Below, in pieces: positions 1 to 11,293 of a stretch of 64,000 nucleotides of DNA. A program made the position numbers and the translations under genes. Source of the DNA: Polytrichum commune (lineage: Eukaryota; Streptophyta; Polytrichopsida; Polytrichales; Polytrichaceae); assembly GCA_950295325.1 (NCBI GenBank), contig OX485808.1, positions 18,186,527 to 18,250,526 of the forward strand, in the 5' to 3' direction. The notes under the pieces were generated by a model, which saw only the letters and a list, made by a program, of their open reading frames with translations, searched no databases and was not told the DNA's origin. Within the stretch, counting starts at the first letter, position 1; every line of letters starts with the position of its first letter.

Positions 1-869
1 GCCACTTCACATACGAGACCGAAGGCATGTGACCATTGCATTCTAAAATCTCTCATTGGTCGAAAAGGCCGAGACCATCCAAGTTCATTTCAAACCAGAA
101 GGTGAAGGCCTAAGGGCCCAAGGAAGTCATGATGAATGAAAAGTCTACATGGATTCCTACATGGAGGATTATGGATATTGTTTCATGATTTGTTGGAATT
201 TGTGTCAAGCCCACCTTCAAGAGGTAGGCATGACACAAATTGCGGCAGACCATGTCAGAGTCAGTGGACCTTATAGTGAGTTTCCATGTAGGTTGCTCAC
301 CCACTAGATTCCACATAATAGTGGGTTGGAGGTGTTCTCATGTAGATAAGCATAAACCGCCAACCAACCACATTATGGTGGCCTACTAGAATGTGGAGGG
401 CCATGGACATGGGCCACTAGATTTCCATGCACTAAAGCACTTTTTAACCTATAAGTGCCAACCACCAAAGATTCAAAGACCCTAGAACTCCATCCTTGAT
501 AACATGGAGGATTTGAGAAGATGAAAGTCCCTAGTTGACACACACGAACCCTACCCCCATCATATTCCAACTACATTTGGACAAATTTGTCCTTCTTCCC
601 ACTAGAATATGGTGGGCGAGTGGTCTACATAGAGACTCATCCTTAAACAATTGGTAGGGCTTTCGGATGAGAGTCAAGGGCCCTCATAATCACATGGTCA
701 CGACCCTTGGCTCGTGTGTGGAGTGGCCCTAAATAACCATTCAAGACCCATGTCTACCGTAGGGGGTTAATTAAGGAGAAGGAAATTGGGGCTGAGGAAA
801 ATATCTAGGACCTAGAAATGCTGCAACAACTTGAGTTGGCTTCTAAGGCCATAAAGGGTTAAGGGCAAG
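1..869. other. Non-coding upstream DNA
   Basis: No convincing gene is seen. Short ORFs on both strands have no recognisable motif and no exon-like borders. The stretch contains several diverged copies of a motif resembling CCCACTAGA next to ATGGTGGGC or TTCCACAT (around 300-330, 385-425 and 598-620), which suggests an old degenerate repeat. It ends where the GC-richer leader of the PDH gene begins. Confidence 0.5.
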
Positions 870-1117
870 GTGCCAGGTGGCAGGAGCCTAGGTAGTAAGC
901 TACTAGTGAGTCCACAGATACCCGGCGAGACCCGGGGCCGAAAGGAGCAGTCGAATGCTGACCAAGTGTCCCCGTGCATTTTGCATTCATTCCCATTTCC
1001 CTCCTCCCTCTCCGACCGCAGGCAGCCCTCGCAGGGCATCATCGCCCATCGCCATCGCCATTTCCGATTTCCTGCCTCGTTGTTGGCCCTGCGCCGCTCC
1101 TCTCACCAAGCGCAACC
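870..1117 (+). promoter_or_regulatory. Putative 5' leader and promoter-proximal region of the PDH E1 beta gene
   Basis: This stretch is markedly richer in C and G than its surroundings and carries C/T-rich blocks (about 990-1020 and 1060-1100), as plant transcription start regions often do. A 173-codon open frame runs through it (870-1391), but it crosses the exon 1/intron 1 border and has no recognisable domain, so I read it as leader and intron, not as protein. No clear TATA box was identified and the exact start of transcription cannot be placed. Confidence 0.4.
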
Positions 1118-4100
1118 ATGCAGGGCGCCATCGCCAGAAACCGCTCTGTCCTCACCTCCCTTTTGGTACCCCTCGCACCCACTCTACCATCTCCTAACAC
1201 AACTTAGGTTATTATTGGGATCCCTTTGGTACAAGAGAAGACCTAGTGCTTGTTGCCTTCTGTTGTTTTGGAACAGGGATCGGCTCTCTGTATTCGGTGT
1301 TGTTGCAGTTGATGAAAGGGAATCTGGTGCCTGGACGAGATTCGATGGTATCGCGGATTGTTCGTTTGGGACTCGGGGTGATTGCTTTTAGGAATGGGGT
1401 ACATTGAAGCGGATGGTAATGGATGTGGATGTGAATTTGTGTATGTAGGGAGGAGGAAATGGCGGTGCTGTCTGGGCTGCCTCCAAGAGGTTTATGTCAT
1501 CAGGTCAAGAGGTGAGTTTCCAAGTTCCTAGTAGGTAGGTTAGGCCATGACCTCATACCATTGTCAAACCATTAGGGAATTAGGTTAAGGTGTCTACCTA
1601 ACTCGGTTTACAAGTAGGTGTGGTTTCAGGGAATATTCTTGTTAATAGCTCGTTTGCCATGGAGATAATTCTTATGTTGGATTTCATGATGTTGCACTTA
1701 GAGCATTTAAGTGATCAGGCAGAGAGCAGAATATATGGAAAATTATTTGGATATGATGATCATCCTCTCTAGGATGTAGGAGGATGGTTTTATTTTGCTT
1801 TATAAATGGTGCTTGTGAGGGTTGTTTTTCTAAGAATTGGTGGACTTTTAGTATTGGGGGGTTATGTTTGCGGTTCCTAAGGCGTATGGGTATTGTGACA
1901 AGGATCTAGGTACAATTGCACATGCTATGTTGAGATTCTCCTCTGTAGAGGCAGAGTAAGAAGTGGGATCTTAAAGAAGATGTGTCAGAAGTACTGAAGA
2001 GTGTTATGCATATTTGTTGTTGCGGCACAGATGACTGTCCGTGATGCGTTGAATTCTGCACTAGATGAGGAAATGTCAGCTGACTCCAAAGTTTTTGTAA
2101 TTGGTGAGGAGGTATGGACTTGTACACACTGTTTACCTCATGTCAAGCATGCTGTCTTAATCCCATTGATGCTTTTAGGTCAATGATTCTTTCTTTCATT
2201 CTTGACATTTATGCTCTAGTACATCGTGCCTTCAATTCCAGTGCGACTTTTTACTTGTAAACAATACTAGGAGTGGAATCTTACACATCAGGACTCGTGT
2301 TTTTTCCTTTTTCCCGCACAGGTTGGAGAGTACCAAGGTGCATATAAGGTATGCACTATTATCCCTTGGGTTTGACTCTAAAAGAACTTGGTAGCTGGTT
2401 TTTGGAGTATACTTAAGATCGGCTAGGCGCAATGTGCCCAGTTATTGCATAGGTCTCTAGAAAGTTGTCTCTGAGAAAATCTAGTGTTGGAGTGGGGTGA
2501 AGAGGAAGGAGGAGCTAGAGTTGCTTCTGACCAGAAAGGTGGGACCATTGCCAGATCACAAAGGGCCTTTTGCAAAAGTTTGGACCTGATCGTGTGTTGG
2601 ACACACCCATTACAGAGGTTTGTTATAGAATCCTCACATTTTTTTGTGAACATTCACTTCTTTGCTGTATATCTCTTGGGATGGCGTTTTCACCTGTTTT
2701 GGATTTATTGGGTTTACTGGAATCCATGGTTTTGCATTATCTTGTAACTGTCAACTAATGAAGTTGATGCTCCTGACTGAATGACTATTTGTTTGTTTGT
2801 TTGTTTGTTTGTCTTTGTGATCTGGCACAAAGATATGACATTGAATTTTGTAATTGATGATACATTAGAAATCATTAACAATTCTAGATAGGTGCAAAAA
2901 GCTTAAGAAAGATTTTTTAAGTGCAGCTCCTTATTCCCTACTTGAAGATCTTGACTTTTAATTCTGGTGATAGATACAACATCTTTACCAATTTAGATGT
3001 GTTTGACCTTTGTAACTTTGTGCTTACTTGTGAGGGCTGAATCTCTGAAACGTTCTCTGGGCGCATGGGGAGAAGTGGACATTGAGAATTGATTATGCAT
3101 ATGTTTGGGCAATTTTCCAGGCAGGGTTTGCAGGTCTTGGTGTTGGAGCAGCAATGTATGGCCTGAAGCCAATTGTAGAGTTTATGACTTTCAACTTTGC
3201 CATGCAGGTCTTTACTACTCACTTATTGCTTCCATCTTAGATCTCTTGCAGATTTCGTCATTCTTGGTTTACATTGCAGTCTTGCAAATGCAGTAGCTCC
3301 TTGACATTTGATATGCACCTTTTAGTGGAACATATTGTGGATTATTATCATGTTGGAAGATATGATTGAATTGACCTAGTTGCAAAAGACACTCATGGGA
3401 AGTTCTCTCTTTCTGATGTTTTCCTAGTATTCCCAGAATTCCAGCTCCATTAGCATGGGGGTTACAGGATATCTAATTTGTATGTAGACTGATGTAACAG
3501 GCTATTGATCACCTAATCAACTCGGCTGCCAAGACTAACTACATGTCAGGTGGCACAATCAATGTGCCAATGGTCTTTAGAGGTCCAAATGGAGCAGCTG
3601 CAGGTGTTGCTGCTCAACATTCTCAGGTGATTTTCCTCTCCTTCATTCTATCTGGTATCTCATCAGACTATTGTAGACAATTTGGGAAAGGACTTTAAAA
3701 CTCGTGAAAATATGCCTTGAAATTCACTGGAAATTTGAAAATTCAGCATCTCAATTCTATGGTCTTCATTTTGGACCATTATTCTTGCATTGGTCCATAA
3801 TATGGGCAATATTGGGAACACTTTTGGGTATTGAAAGACTGAGTTTTGTGATGATTGTTTGGCAGTGTTTTGCAGCATGGTATGGCCAAGTTCCTGGTCT
3901 TAAGGTGTTGGTACCTTACAGTGCAGAAGATGCACGTGGACTATTGAAGGCTGCCATTCGTGATCCTGATCCCGTGGTCTTCCTGGAAAATGAGATTATG
4001 TATGTATGCTTTATCAATTTGGTTATGTTGTTTGGGAAAATCTACATTTCTCTATTATGTTATGCTTTGATATTCTTCTTTTGAGTCATCTGCAATGTCA

Positions 4101-6242
4101 TATACATACTCTTCTTGCCCAAGCACTCAATTATATGACCTATACATGCTGATTACTCTCTTCCTGCTCGTCTGTTTCTTGACATTATTTTGTGATTTGT
4201 GAAGGTATGGAGAAAGCTTTCCAGTTTCACAAGAAGTGCTTGATCCAAGCTTCACTCTACCTATTGGCAAGGCTAAGGTGAGCTGTTTTGCATATCTAAC
4301 AACGATTAGAGGAGCAGATTATGATTAACTGATGGACAATATTGCAATATAATTCTAGATTTCTTTGGCTACTTGTTTTCTGGTAGGAGAGTTTACCTTA
4401 CATCCACTTCCTCATTTCTTTCTTGCCTACGTATAGGTCATTCTTTACTTCCTTCAATAAGGAAATTAAATATTCTTTCCTCTAATTGTGTGATGAAGCT
4501 GTTCACTGGGATGCCCACGTATTTAATCAAAAGAGTTGCACTTAGTATGGTTTGACAAACATGTGTACCTCTGCTCCTGTGTAGATTGAGAGAGAAGGAA
4601 AGGACCTCACTATCACAGCTTTTTCCAAGATGGTTGGTTATGCTCTGAAGGTACATTTTTTCAATTTGTTTGTATTGTGTTGAATCATACAAGGCTTTTT
4701 GCTTTTTGTTTTAAGTGAATATGTAAGTCTTTGGTGTCTGGAGCCTGATCACCGCTCTGTAAGTATTGTTTACATGATGTTTACAAGGATATGTCATTAT
4801 TATGTTGTAATTATGACTGTAAGTTCCTCATAATTACATTTTCTTCTTTTCCGTAACAGTAGGTAGACTACTTTTAGTTAGAAGTGCTTTTGTTTGCTTC
4901 AAAAATGTGTCTTGCAAATTGCCTCACCAGTAAGTGTGTCTCACCATGTCTGCAAGGAGATGTTAATAATCAGTGTTCATGATTTCTGATGGATTGTCAC
5001 AGGCTGCTGAGGAACTAGAAAAGGAGGGCATCAGTGTTGAGGTCAGTTTGTCATTCCACCATCAATAATCCAACACAGCTATAAATTACTGGTTGTCAGT
5101 AAAATTGGAATATCTTGAAGTGGTTTTATTGTATCAAGTGCTCAGCAACAGGCTTGAGGTTTCTTAGATTTTCCTATGTAATGAAATTCATATGTGTTGC
5201 AGTCCCTGTTTTTCAATGTTACTGTTTGTCATCTTCAAGTAGTCAGCTAATTAAATGAATTGTTCGTCTGATGAATCTTTCTTCAGGTCATCAACTTGAG
5301 GTCTATTAGACCCCTGGACAGGGAAACAATCAATGCATCAGTGCGCAAGACATCAAGATTGTTGACACTAGAGGAAGGCTGGCCGCAGCATGGTGTGGGT
5401 GCTGAGATCTGGTATGCTCCTGGTGCTGCTTTATCTGGAATTTTCACCAGAATGTTGTATGAGTAATATTTGGGGATTTTGTGTCTTATTCTACAAACCC
5501 TTTTATGTGGAAGCCAACAGTCTTGGATGCTGTCATAACATTAGATTTGTTTTGTTCCAAATTTATACCTCATCAATTTATTTTTCAGCCACTTATTGCA
5601 GTAGATTAATCATGGACCTACAGAAGATATGCCGAGCACTTTGGTTTGTATACTTACATGTAATTTTTGATCATTTTGCAGTGCAAGTGTTGTAGAGGAG
5701 AGTTTCTACTACTTGGATGCTCCAGTTGAGCGGATCTGTGGTGCTGATGTGCCTATGCCCTACGCAGCTAACTTGGAAAGACTTGCAGTACCTCAGGTAA
5801 TTGTTCAGTTCTTTTGATTAACAAGTTGCCAGTCCTTTTGTCATTATTAATTCCAAGATAGCTTGTCAGATTTTAGTGATCTGACTTCATGGTGAAGTTG
5901 TAATTTTGAAGCCTAAAGCAAATGTTTGATGTTGTGAGTATTTTCAATAACTGCAAGTTTGGAAACAAATGGGCACAGGGTATAGTGTATTAGAGTACAA
6001 GTTATGTAGTCAGTACACGCCGCATTCATGACGAGTAGTTTGGTATTTATCGTAATTGCACAATAGACAATCTCTGCACAATCTGTGCAATCTAGTGCAA
6101 GGATCAACTCTTCGCGTCCATATCTCCTTTACTATAATTTTTTTTCTTGAAACTTGTGTCACAGATTGAAGATGTCATTCGAGCTGCTAGGAGAGCCTGC
6201 CATCGGTCATCAGTGGAGGACAAGAAGAGTGCAACAGCATAG
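1118..6242 (+). CDS. PDHB: Pyruvate dehydrogenase E1 component subunit beta, mitochondrial (14 exons)
   Basis: This is the beta subunit of the thiamine-diphosphate-dependent E1 of the mitochondrial pyruvate dehydrogenase complex, which decarboxylates pyruvate and passes the acetyl group to E2. I place the exons by GT-AG borders and protein continuity: 1118-1165, 1449-1511, 2031-2111, 2322-2348, 2555-2617, 3121-3207, 3501-3626, 3866-3999, 4205-4277, 4585-4650, 5003-5041, 5287-5411, 5682-5796 and 6165-6242. They total 1125 nt, or 374 residues, close to the ~360 usual in plants. Residues 1-37 are rich in R, K, S and G, as in a mitochondrial presequence; the conserved enzyme begins at [18 protein letters not shown]. 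Family blocks follow in order: [79 protein letters not shown] and [11 protein letters not shown]. All junctions keep the frame and no stop interrupts it, so the gene appears functional. The C terminus runs about ten residues past the usual end. The N-terminal exons 1 and 2 are the least certain part of the model. Confidence 0.95.
2788..2812. repeat. (TTTG)n microsatellite in a PDHB intron
   Basis: About six tandem TTTG units lie between exon 5 and exon 6 of the PDH E1 beta gene, away from the splice sites. Confidence 0.9.
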
Positions 6243-7700
6243 AACATGCCCCAGTTATCTTGATTCCATTTTCTCCACACCCGCCTTGGGTATTTGTATT
6301 GCAAACTGCTGTCTAGATATAATAATGTGCAGTCAGATTATTGCCAAGTTGACTTAACAGAAATCAGAAGGCCATTTCAATGATCAGCTATGGCTCTTTG
6401 TAAGCAAATCAAATTGCTTTCTTTTATAAACTTCAATGCATTGAGCACCTCCCACCATCCTGCTAGTTGCCCGCTTCCTCACTTTGTGTATGTTCCAAAT
6501 GGGGACATGTCGGTTTTAGCAGTGCCCATGTTATACTTCTGAGAGGTTGCTTGTTGTGGGGTGTAACATGGAGATTTTATAACCTTGAAATTCCATACGC
6601 AATCTCCCTTGGTATGATACTTGTAAACTCAATCCATAAGAATTGTCATTAGAAAACTTATCGTAGTGCCATAGCCACTTGTCATTAACCGGTGTTGATC
6701 CCTCACAAAACCCTCGTGTAGGCAGCTACAGCCGGAGAAAGACTGTTATCGAAAACATTTCCCCTGCCCCTTTTTTCAGAGTGAATTGAGCCTACCCGAG
6801 TGCTAACGGTGTGAATGGAGGGTTTGAGAGCCACGTGTCAGCTCCTCCAGAGTTTGCATTCAAAGCCTCTTGGGCTGGGCACATGGTCCTAACTTTGCTG
6901 CTCCGCAGTTATTTGAAGCGCACTTTGGACTTAAATTTATGCCTTGGAGGCAAGGATATTGGCATGGCAAGGCAAGGCAAGGCAAGGCAAGCCGCCGTGC
7001 AGGCTGCAGACTGTGCAGTAAAAAGCAGATTGCGTTTTATACCAGCGCAATAAACACATTGCATGTACTAGTGCGATAAGAACATTGCTTGTTTTACCCA
7101 ATGGTCAGTAATGTTTTTTTTATCATTACCTTCGGTTTGCTTTTACTTTCCACTGTTTCAGCCCAGGTCCTTCAAGGGCAGCCCTTCTGTCTACCCCCAC
7201 TTTTTGTCAACTGCTATTTGCAGTTGATGTGAAATTCGTGCGTAGTGGGACCTTCAAAATGGGGTGCAAACACCTCTTGAATCTAAGAGCATCTAGCTTT
7301 GCAGTCTACCCACAAACGGTGGATTTTGCAATGATCAACATGACATTGAGCACAACCACAACATATTCCTATCTCCGCCATGCAAGCTTAGGCTTTTGAT
7401 CTCACAACAATTTAAGAACATTTGCCCCTCTTGATTCTATTAGTTGAACATTGCTATATATTGGCGATGGCTGCTCCTCATATCCTAGAGCATCTGCATG
7501 CTAGAGAGAGCATCTTGTGCTGGATGCGGGGTGATGTGAGAGAGGTTGGAGAACTTGCTCACACATTGTAACCTATGGGTAAAGTGAGATCACGAAGATA
7601 AGGAGTCTATGGTAGTATGTAGGCAAGCAAACACGGGCGGTATGTGTGGAGGTGATTGTTGGCACGAGTTGCAGGGTGGACTGATCATAGGCCAATCCTG
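6243..7700. other. 3' flank of PDHB and intergenic DNA
   Basis: This region holds the presumed 3' UTR of PDHB and then non-coding DNA. A short pentanucleotide array, five GGCAA units, lies at 6966-6990. No open frame here shows a domain or splice-compatible exon. No canonical AATAAA was found close to the PDHB stop, so the polyadenylation site cannot be placed. Confidence 0.5.
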
Positions 7701-7733
7701 CAAGATATTAACAAGGCTTTGAGAGTCATGTCG

Positions 7734-8034
7734 CTAGACAACGATTGTTAGGTAGGAAGAGACCTCGGAGAAGGAGGGGTGGTTGGGGGAGGTCAAGGCA
7801 TGGTTGGGAGCGGGGGCCTTCAACTTGTAGAGGATGCCAATGTCACTAGTAGCGGTGCTGCAGGAGAGTTGTGAGGTTGGAGTGAGCAACTTTGACATGC
7901 ATAAAACCTCAAATGTGAGAGCATATGGGGGATAGAGGTCTTCAAGAGGATGTCCAATCCATACCAAGGAAGATTGGCTGCCGGTTCACATACTAGATAC
8001 CTCTTCAAGAGGTAAATGGCAATTGCCTCACTGG
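7734..8034 (-). other. Unrecognised open stretch, minus strand
   Basis: A 77-codon minus-strand frame (7734-7967) overlaps a second frame (7820-8008). The composition is less AT-rich than the flanks, but I recognise no domain. It could be a relic of an older transposon or a chance frame. I would not annotate it as a gene. Confidence 0.15.
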
Positions 8035-8292
8035 ATGTGTTAACTTAGGGGTGTCTCAATTTAGTAGCGCAAAAGGATTTATTGACCTCCATGTAACTCA
8101 TTTTTATGCACATGTGATTGGAAATCAATGTGAGTTACTAGAATGTGAAGCTGGAAGATTTTTCAAACATGCGAGAGTGCTTCATATCTAGTGTATGAAG
8201 AAATACCAAATAATGAAAATGAGGAATTGGTATGGATGTGGAGTGACCTTAGAATGTTGGGTGGATTAGGAGAGATCACAAAAAATGATTAG

Positions 8293-10187
8293 GTGGGATT
8301 TGGAGATGAGTTGGAGAGAATTCTTCCAAATGGAGCACGTGCATTTGCTTTGCTAAAAGAATATGATAAGTCCTTGCCAAGTGAGATTGACCATGAGGGT
8401 GTACTCCAATGGAGCCAAGATGTGTCAATAGCCAATAATGATGGACATTACTCTAGTGATGGTACCAATTGTGATGAAAAAGATCCACACTAAATATCAT
8501 ATTTAGTGTCACCAATTCTAATTGTCTTGCTCAATACTAACTGTAAACCACGCTATAGTGTCACCAACACTAAATGTTAACCCAACATTATTTGTGAGCA
8601 TATATTTGTCACTATAGATTTACAGTGTTGTGATTATTGTCACTCACCAAGTGATTTTTCATCCAAATTTCAATCATATGTGACAATATTTCATCACAAG
8701 TTGCTAACAAGCGAAGCTAGGGTTTTGGCCAATGGATGAACTCATCCATCATCCATGACAATATTTGTTTACTTATGCACAAGAAGTGTCATCCGAAAAG
8801 TTACCATAGTGCTATCATTAAATACCATATGACACTAAATATCATGTTTAGTGTAGTTTCCGATGCTGATGAAGATGCCTAATGAGGAGCCTAACATTGG
8901 GGAGGATATAATGCCACTATAGTAGAGGGTGAAAGGATTGGAACCACCAATACTATTGAATGTGAGACAAAGTGCAACAAGGGGACCGTGCTATAACTGG
9001 GTATCAATCTTTGTGAGCATAAAAGATAAGTAAATCCAAGTGTGAGATCATATTGGCAAAGGAGTGAGAAGTTTTTGTGGTATCTTATGATTTCCTCTAT
9101 TATGTCCTATGATAGGTTTGATGCTATCACAAGGTGTCTCCATGTCCAAATGTATATATATAGTGTTAAGGGTGCAAGTAGAGGACATCGAAATTATGAT
9201 AAGCTACACAAGGTTAAGTGGTTGATGGATTAAAGGGATAGGTCAAAGGAACAACGAGAGAGAGAAACAACTTCGGTCTCCGGAGGAGACCGACGTGAGT
9301 TAAGTGTCTGTTCGATCCACCTCCAATCCCATGCCCAAGGAACAACGAAATTTAGGGGAGAAGATGACAACATACAAGATGATGGTATATGGAAAAGATT
9401 GTGCAATTAGACCATACTTGCCTAATAAATCCAAGAAGTGGGGCAATCAAGATATGGTGTCTAACCAATGCGGGAGGCAAATAAGCTTGGACATGGGGAG
9501 GTGTATTGTGGGAAGGGTGTGGGAAGAATACCAATGCTCCGAGGTGAAAAATGCTCGCAAAGGGGATCCGGTAGTGAGCCCTAAAGTGGTGTAAGACTTA
9601 GTCCTAGGGTTAGAGGGATATGACCATGTTGTTCTCATGGACAACTATTTCTCTAGTGGGGAGTTGTTTCATACCTTGTGTGCACAAGACTTATATGCAA
9701 CCGGTATCGTTCACTCTAATATTATAGGATTGCCTTGAATCTTGAGCAACAAGAAGAATAGGGACTCTACCATTTAGGATGTAGCCACAAGGGCTATGAC
9801 TATTTTAGTTTGGGTAGACAAGGAGCCATTTCATTATTGTCAACTCATGCTTTTCCCATTCCACACCCCCACCATCCATGTGTTGTGGGCCTCAGGAGGG
9901 TTAGGGGAGGCAAAGTGGATCTACCCACTAGCCCCATGCACTATGAGTACATATCATTAATGAGGGGTGTGGATGTGGCTGATCATTTGAGAGGCTTCTA
10001 TTCTTCACAAGTGTGCAACCACAAGTGGTGGCACCAATTTTTTTCATTTTCCTATATCAATTATATTATATTATATTTTTTGCTTGACACATCTTTGGTG
10101 AACATGTGGATTCTTTATTTGTGCAACTCACAGAATTACACCCATGAGCAATATCTAATTTCAACAAACAAATGGCTAAGGTGTTAG
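8293..10187 (+). pseudogene. piggyBac-type (DDE_Tnp_1_7) transposase pseudogene
   Basis: Conserved piggyBac blocks occur in the right order on the plus strand. The segment RSYWQRSEKFL through MSYDRFDAITRCLH to YDKLHKVKWLMD is at about 9045-9230. PYLPNKSKKWG lies at about 9415-9450. MDNYFSSGELF with ATGIVHSNIIGLP (about 9635-9735) would carry the second catalytic Asp. TSPMHYEYISLMRGVDVADHLRGF (9925-9995, quoted here only as a landmark that ends in the third Asp block) is followed by HKWWHQFF. The coding frame is broken by stops after WLMD, before DLVLG and after IIGLP, and it shifts near 9810. The open stretch 8293-8493 may be its acidic N-terminal part, separated by the small transposon at 8486-8856. 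Many intact relatives are 500-600 residues. No TTAA-flanked termini were located. The element is clearly dead. Confidence 0.85.
8486..8856 (+). mobile_element. MITE, family A copy 1 (CTACACTAAA ends)
   Basis: A 371 bp element with imperfect terminal inverted repeats reading CCACACTAAATATCAT on the left and, on the reverse strand, CTACACTAAACATGAT on the right. Its interior matches the elements at 18940-19322, 54547-54933 and 63040-63415, including the shared segment AAGTGATTTTTCATCCAAAT. It has no coding capacity. It sits between the N-terminal remnant and the DDE part of the piggyBac pseudogene. I could not define a target duplication. Confidence 0.85.
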
Positions 10188-10204
10188 CATCCCAATGGAT
10201 GAGG

Positions 10205-10434
10205 CATGAATGAGGAGAAGTGGGTGCACATCCAAGTGGGAACCTCATAGAAATTAGGCGCTTGTCTCGATGCACACAAGACTACGTCACCAGTGTGCCA
10301 TTTGCAAAAAATGGTGTTGTTGTATAAATACCAATCGTGTGTCACTACAGCTCGAGTACCAATCACCACTAACAAACAACACTAAAACATAGCAAGGTCA
10401 CATATAAACAACACATCTCAACATGCCCCCCTTA
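10205..10434 (-). other. Polypurine tract and 5' part of the 3' LTR (fragment)
   Basis: On the minus strand the tract AAGGGGGGCA (10424-10434) is directly followed by TGTTGAGATGTGTTG, the usual arrangement of a polypurine tract and the TG start of an LTR. About 220 bp of LTR-like sequence follow, with a TATTTATAC element near 10323. The LTR is then lost into the end of the piggyBac relic. The opposite side of the element (16.74-17.19 kb) does not match this piece, so either different parts of the LTR survive at the two ends or one end belongs to another insertion. Confidence 0.45.
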
Positions 10435-10619
10435 GCTGACTATGAAGTCCCGCCAAGCAGCTAGGACCAACGCCAATTGAAGGGTATGGATAATGAAGGA
10501 TTGCTCTGCAACCAACTAGTGTGGTGAAAGTCATTATAAGGAACTATAGGCTGGGTGCAATGTGAGCCCCATCCTTAATCGCCTCTGATGGTTGGCCATC
10601 AGATTCCATAGAATTAATG

Positions 10620-11293
10620 TCACCGCCTCATGTCGATTGCGTCTCTAAGCCATAACTCCCCATCTTCCATTTGGGCAGGCATAAGATGATGAAAATCACA
10701 CAATATTATTAAGTACGATTGGTAGAAACACCAAGTACTGAAGATCTTTGACAGCGAGGACAACTCCACTGTCCAGATGGTAGAGAAGCCAAGGGTGGCC
10801 TTAAGCATACCATGTGCCAACCACGTTGACACTCATCACACAAGAGCATAGTAGCCGCTCCTTTCTTCTCTCCACACACAAAACATGGAAGACCCTCTGG
10901 CACGACGGCCAGTTCAGGATGAACTGTATCCTTAATGGGTAGATGATATGGGGCACAGTTTTTGGAATGCTCGCGACATTCTCTGCCATCCTTGCCTTCC
11001 AACAACAACAAACCACTCGGCAACACCTCCTTCACCCGAAGGATAGTGCGCCCCGCTCTGACATCCAATGTCGTAGGCGCCTCACGTTGGAGATAACATA
11101 ATCCCCTTTCCGAAATCTCCGCAACTGAGGTCGGTAAGCACCACTGCGAATGTGTGCATAATGCAATGTGTCACGGTGCTGAGCAATGGATAAATTCTCC
11201 ATGGCCATAGGCATGGCCCTCTGGAAGAATTGAGCCCGATCCTGCAAACACTCTGCCCAAATATTTGGGTCATCCAAGTTCACAACAGGAGCT
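10620..11293 (-). pseudogene. Post-integrase tail of pol with C4HC3 PHD finger
   Basis: After the deletion junction near 11.295 kb the frame reads KLAPVVNLDDPNIWAECLQ and continues to RRFRKGDYV, resembling the sequence that follows the integrase catalytic core in gypsy elements (integrase C-terminal, basic, ending in a GDYV strand). A one-base change near 11.1 kb moves the reading to the 10709-11068 frame. That frame contains a PHD finger at about 10751-10885, with the pattern C-x2-C, C-x2-C, H-x2-C, C-x2-C (residues C62, C65, C77, C80, H85, C88, C103, C106) and the typical WHMVCLRPPL and GQWSCPRC strings. PHD fingers bind histone tails, so the inferred role is chromatin targeting of the integration complex, analogous to the chromodomain of chromoviruses. 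A further tail reaches to about 10620 in another frame. Confidence 0.75.

Noticed and set aside
870-1391. 173-codon plus-strand ORF
   Set aside because: It covers the PDHB leader, exon 1 in another frame and part of intron 1; the PDHB model explains the region better and the ORF has no domain.
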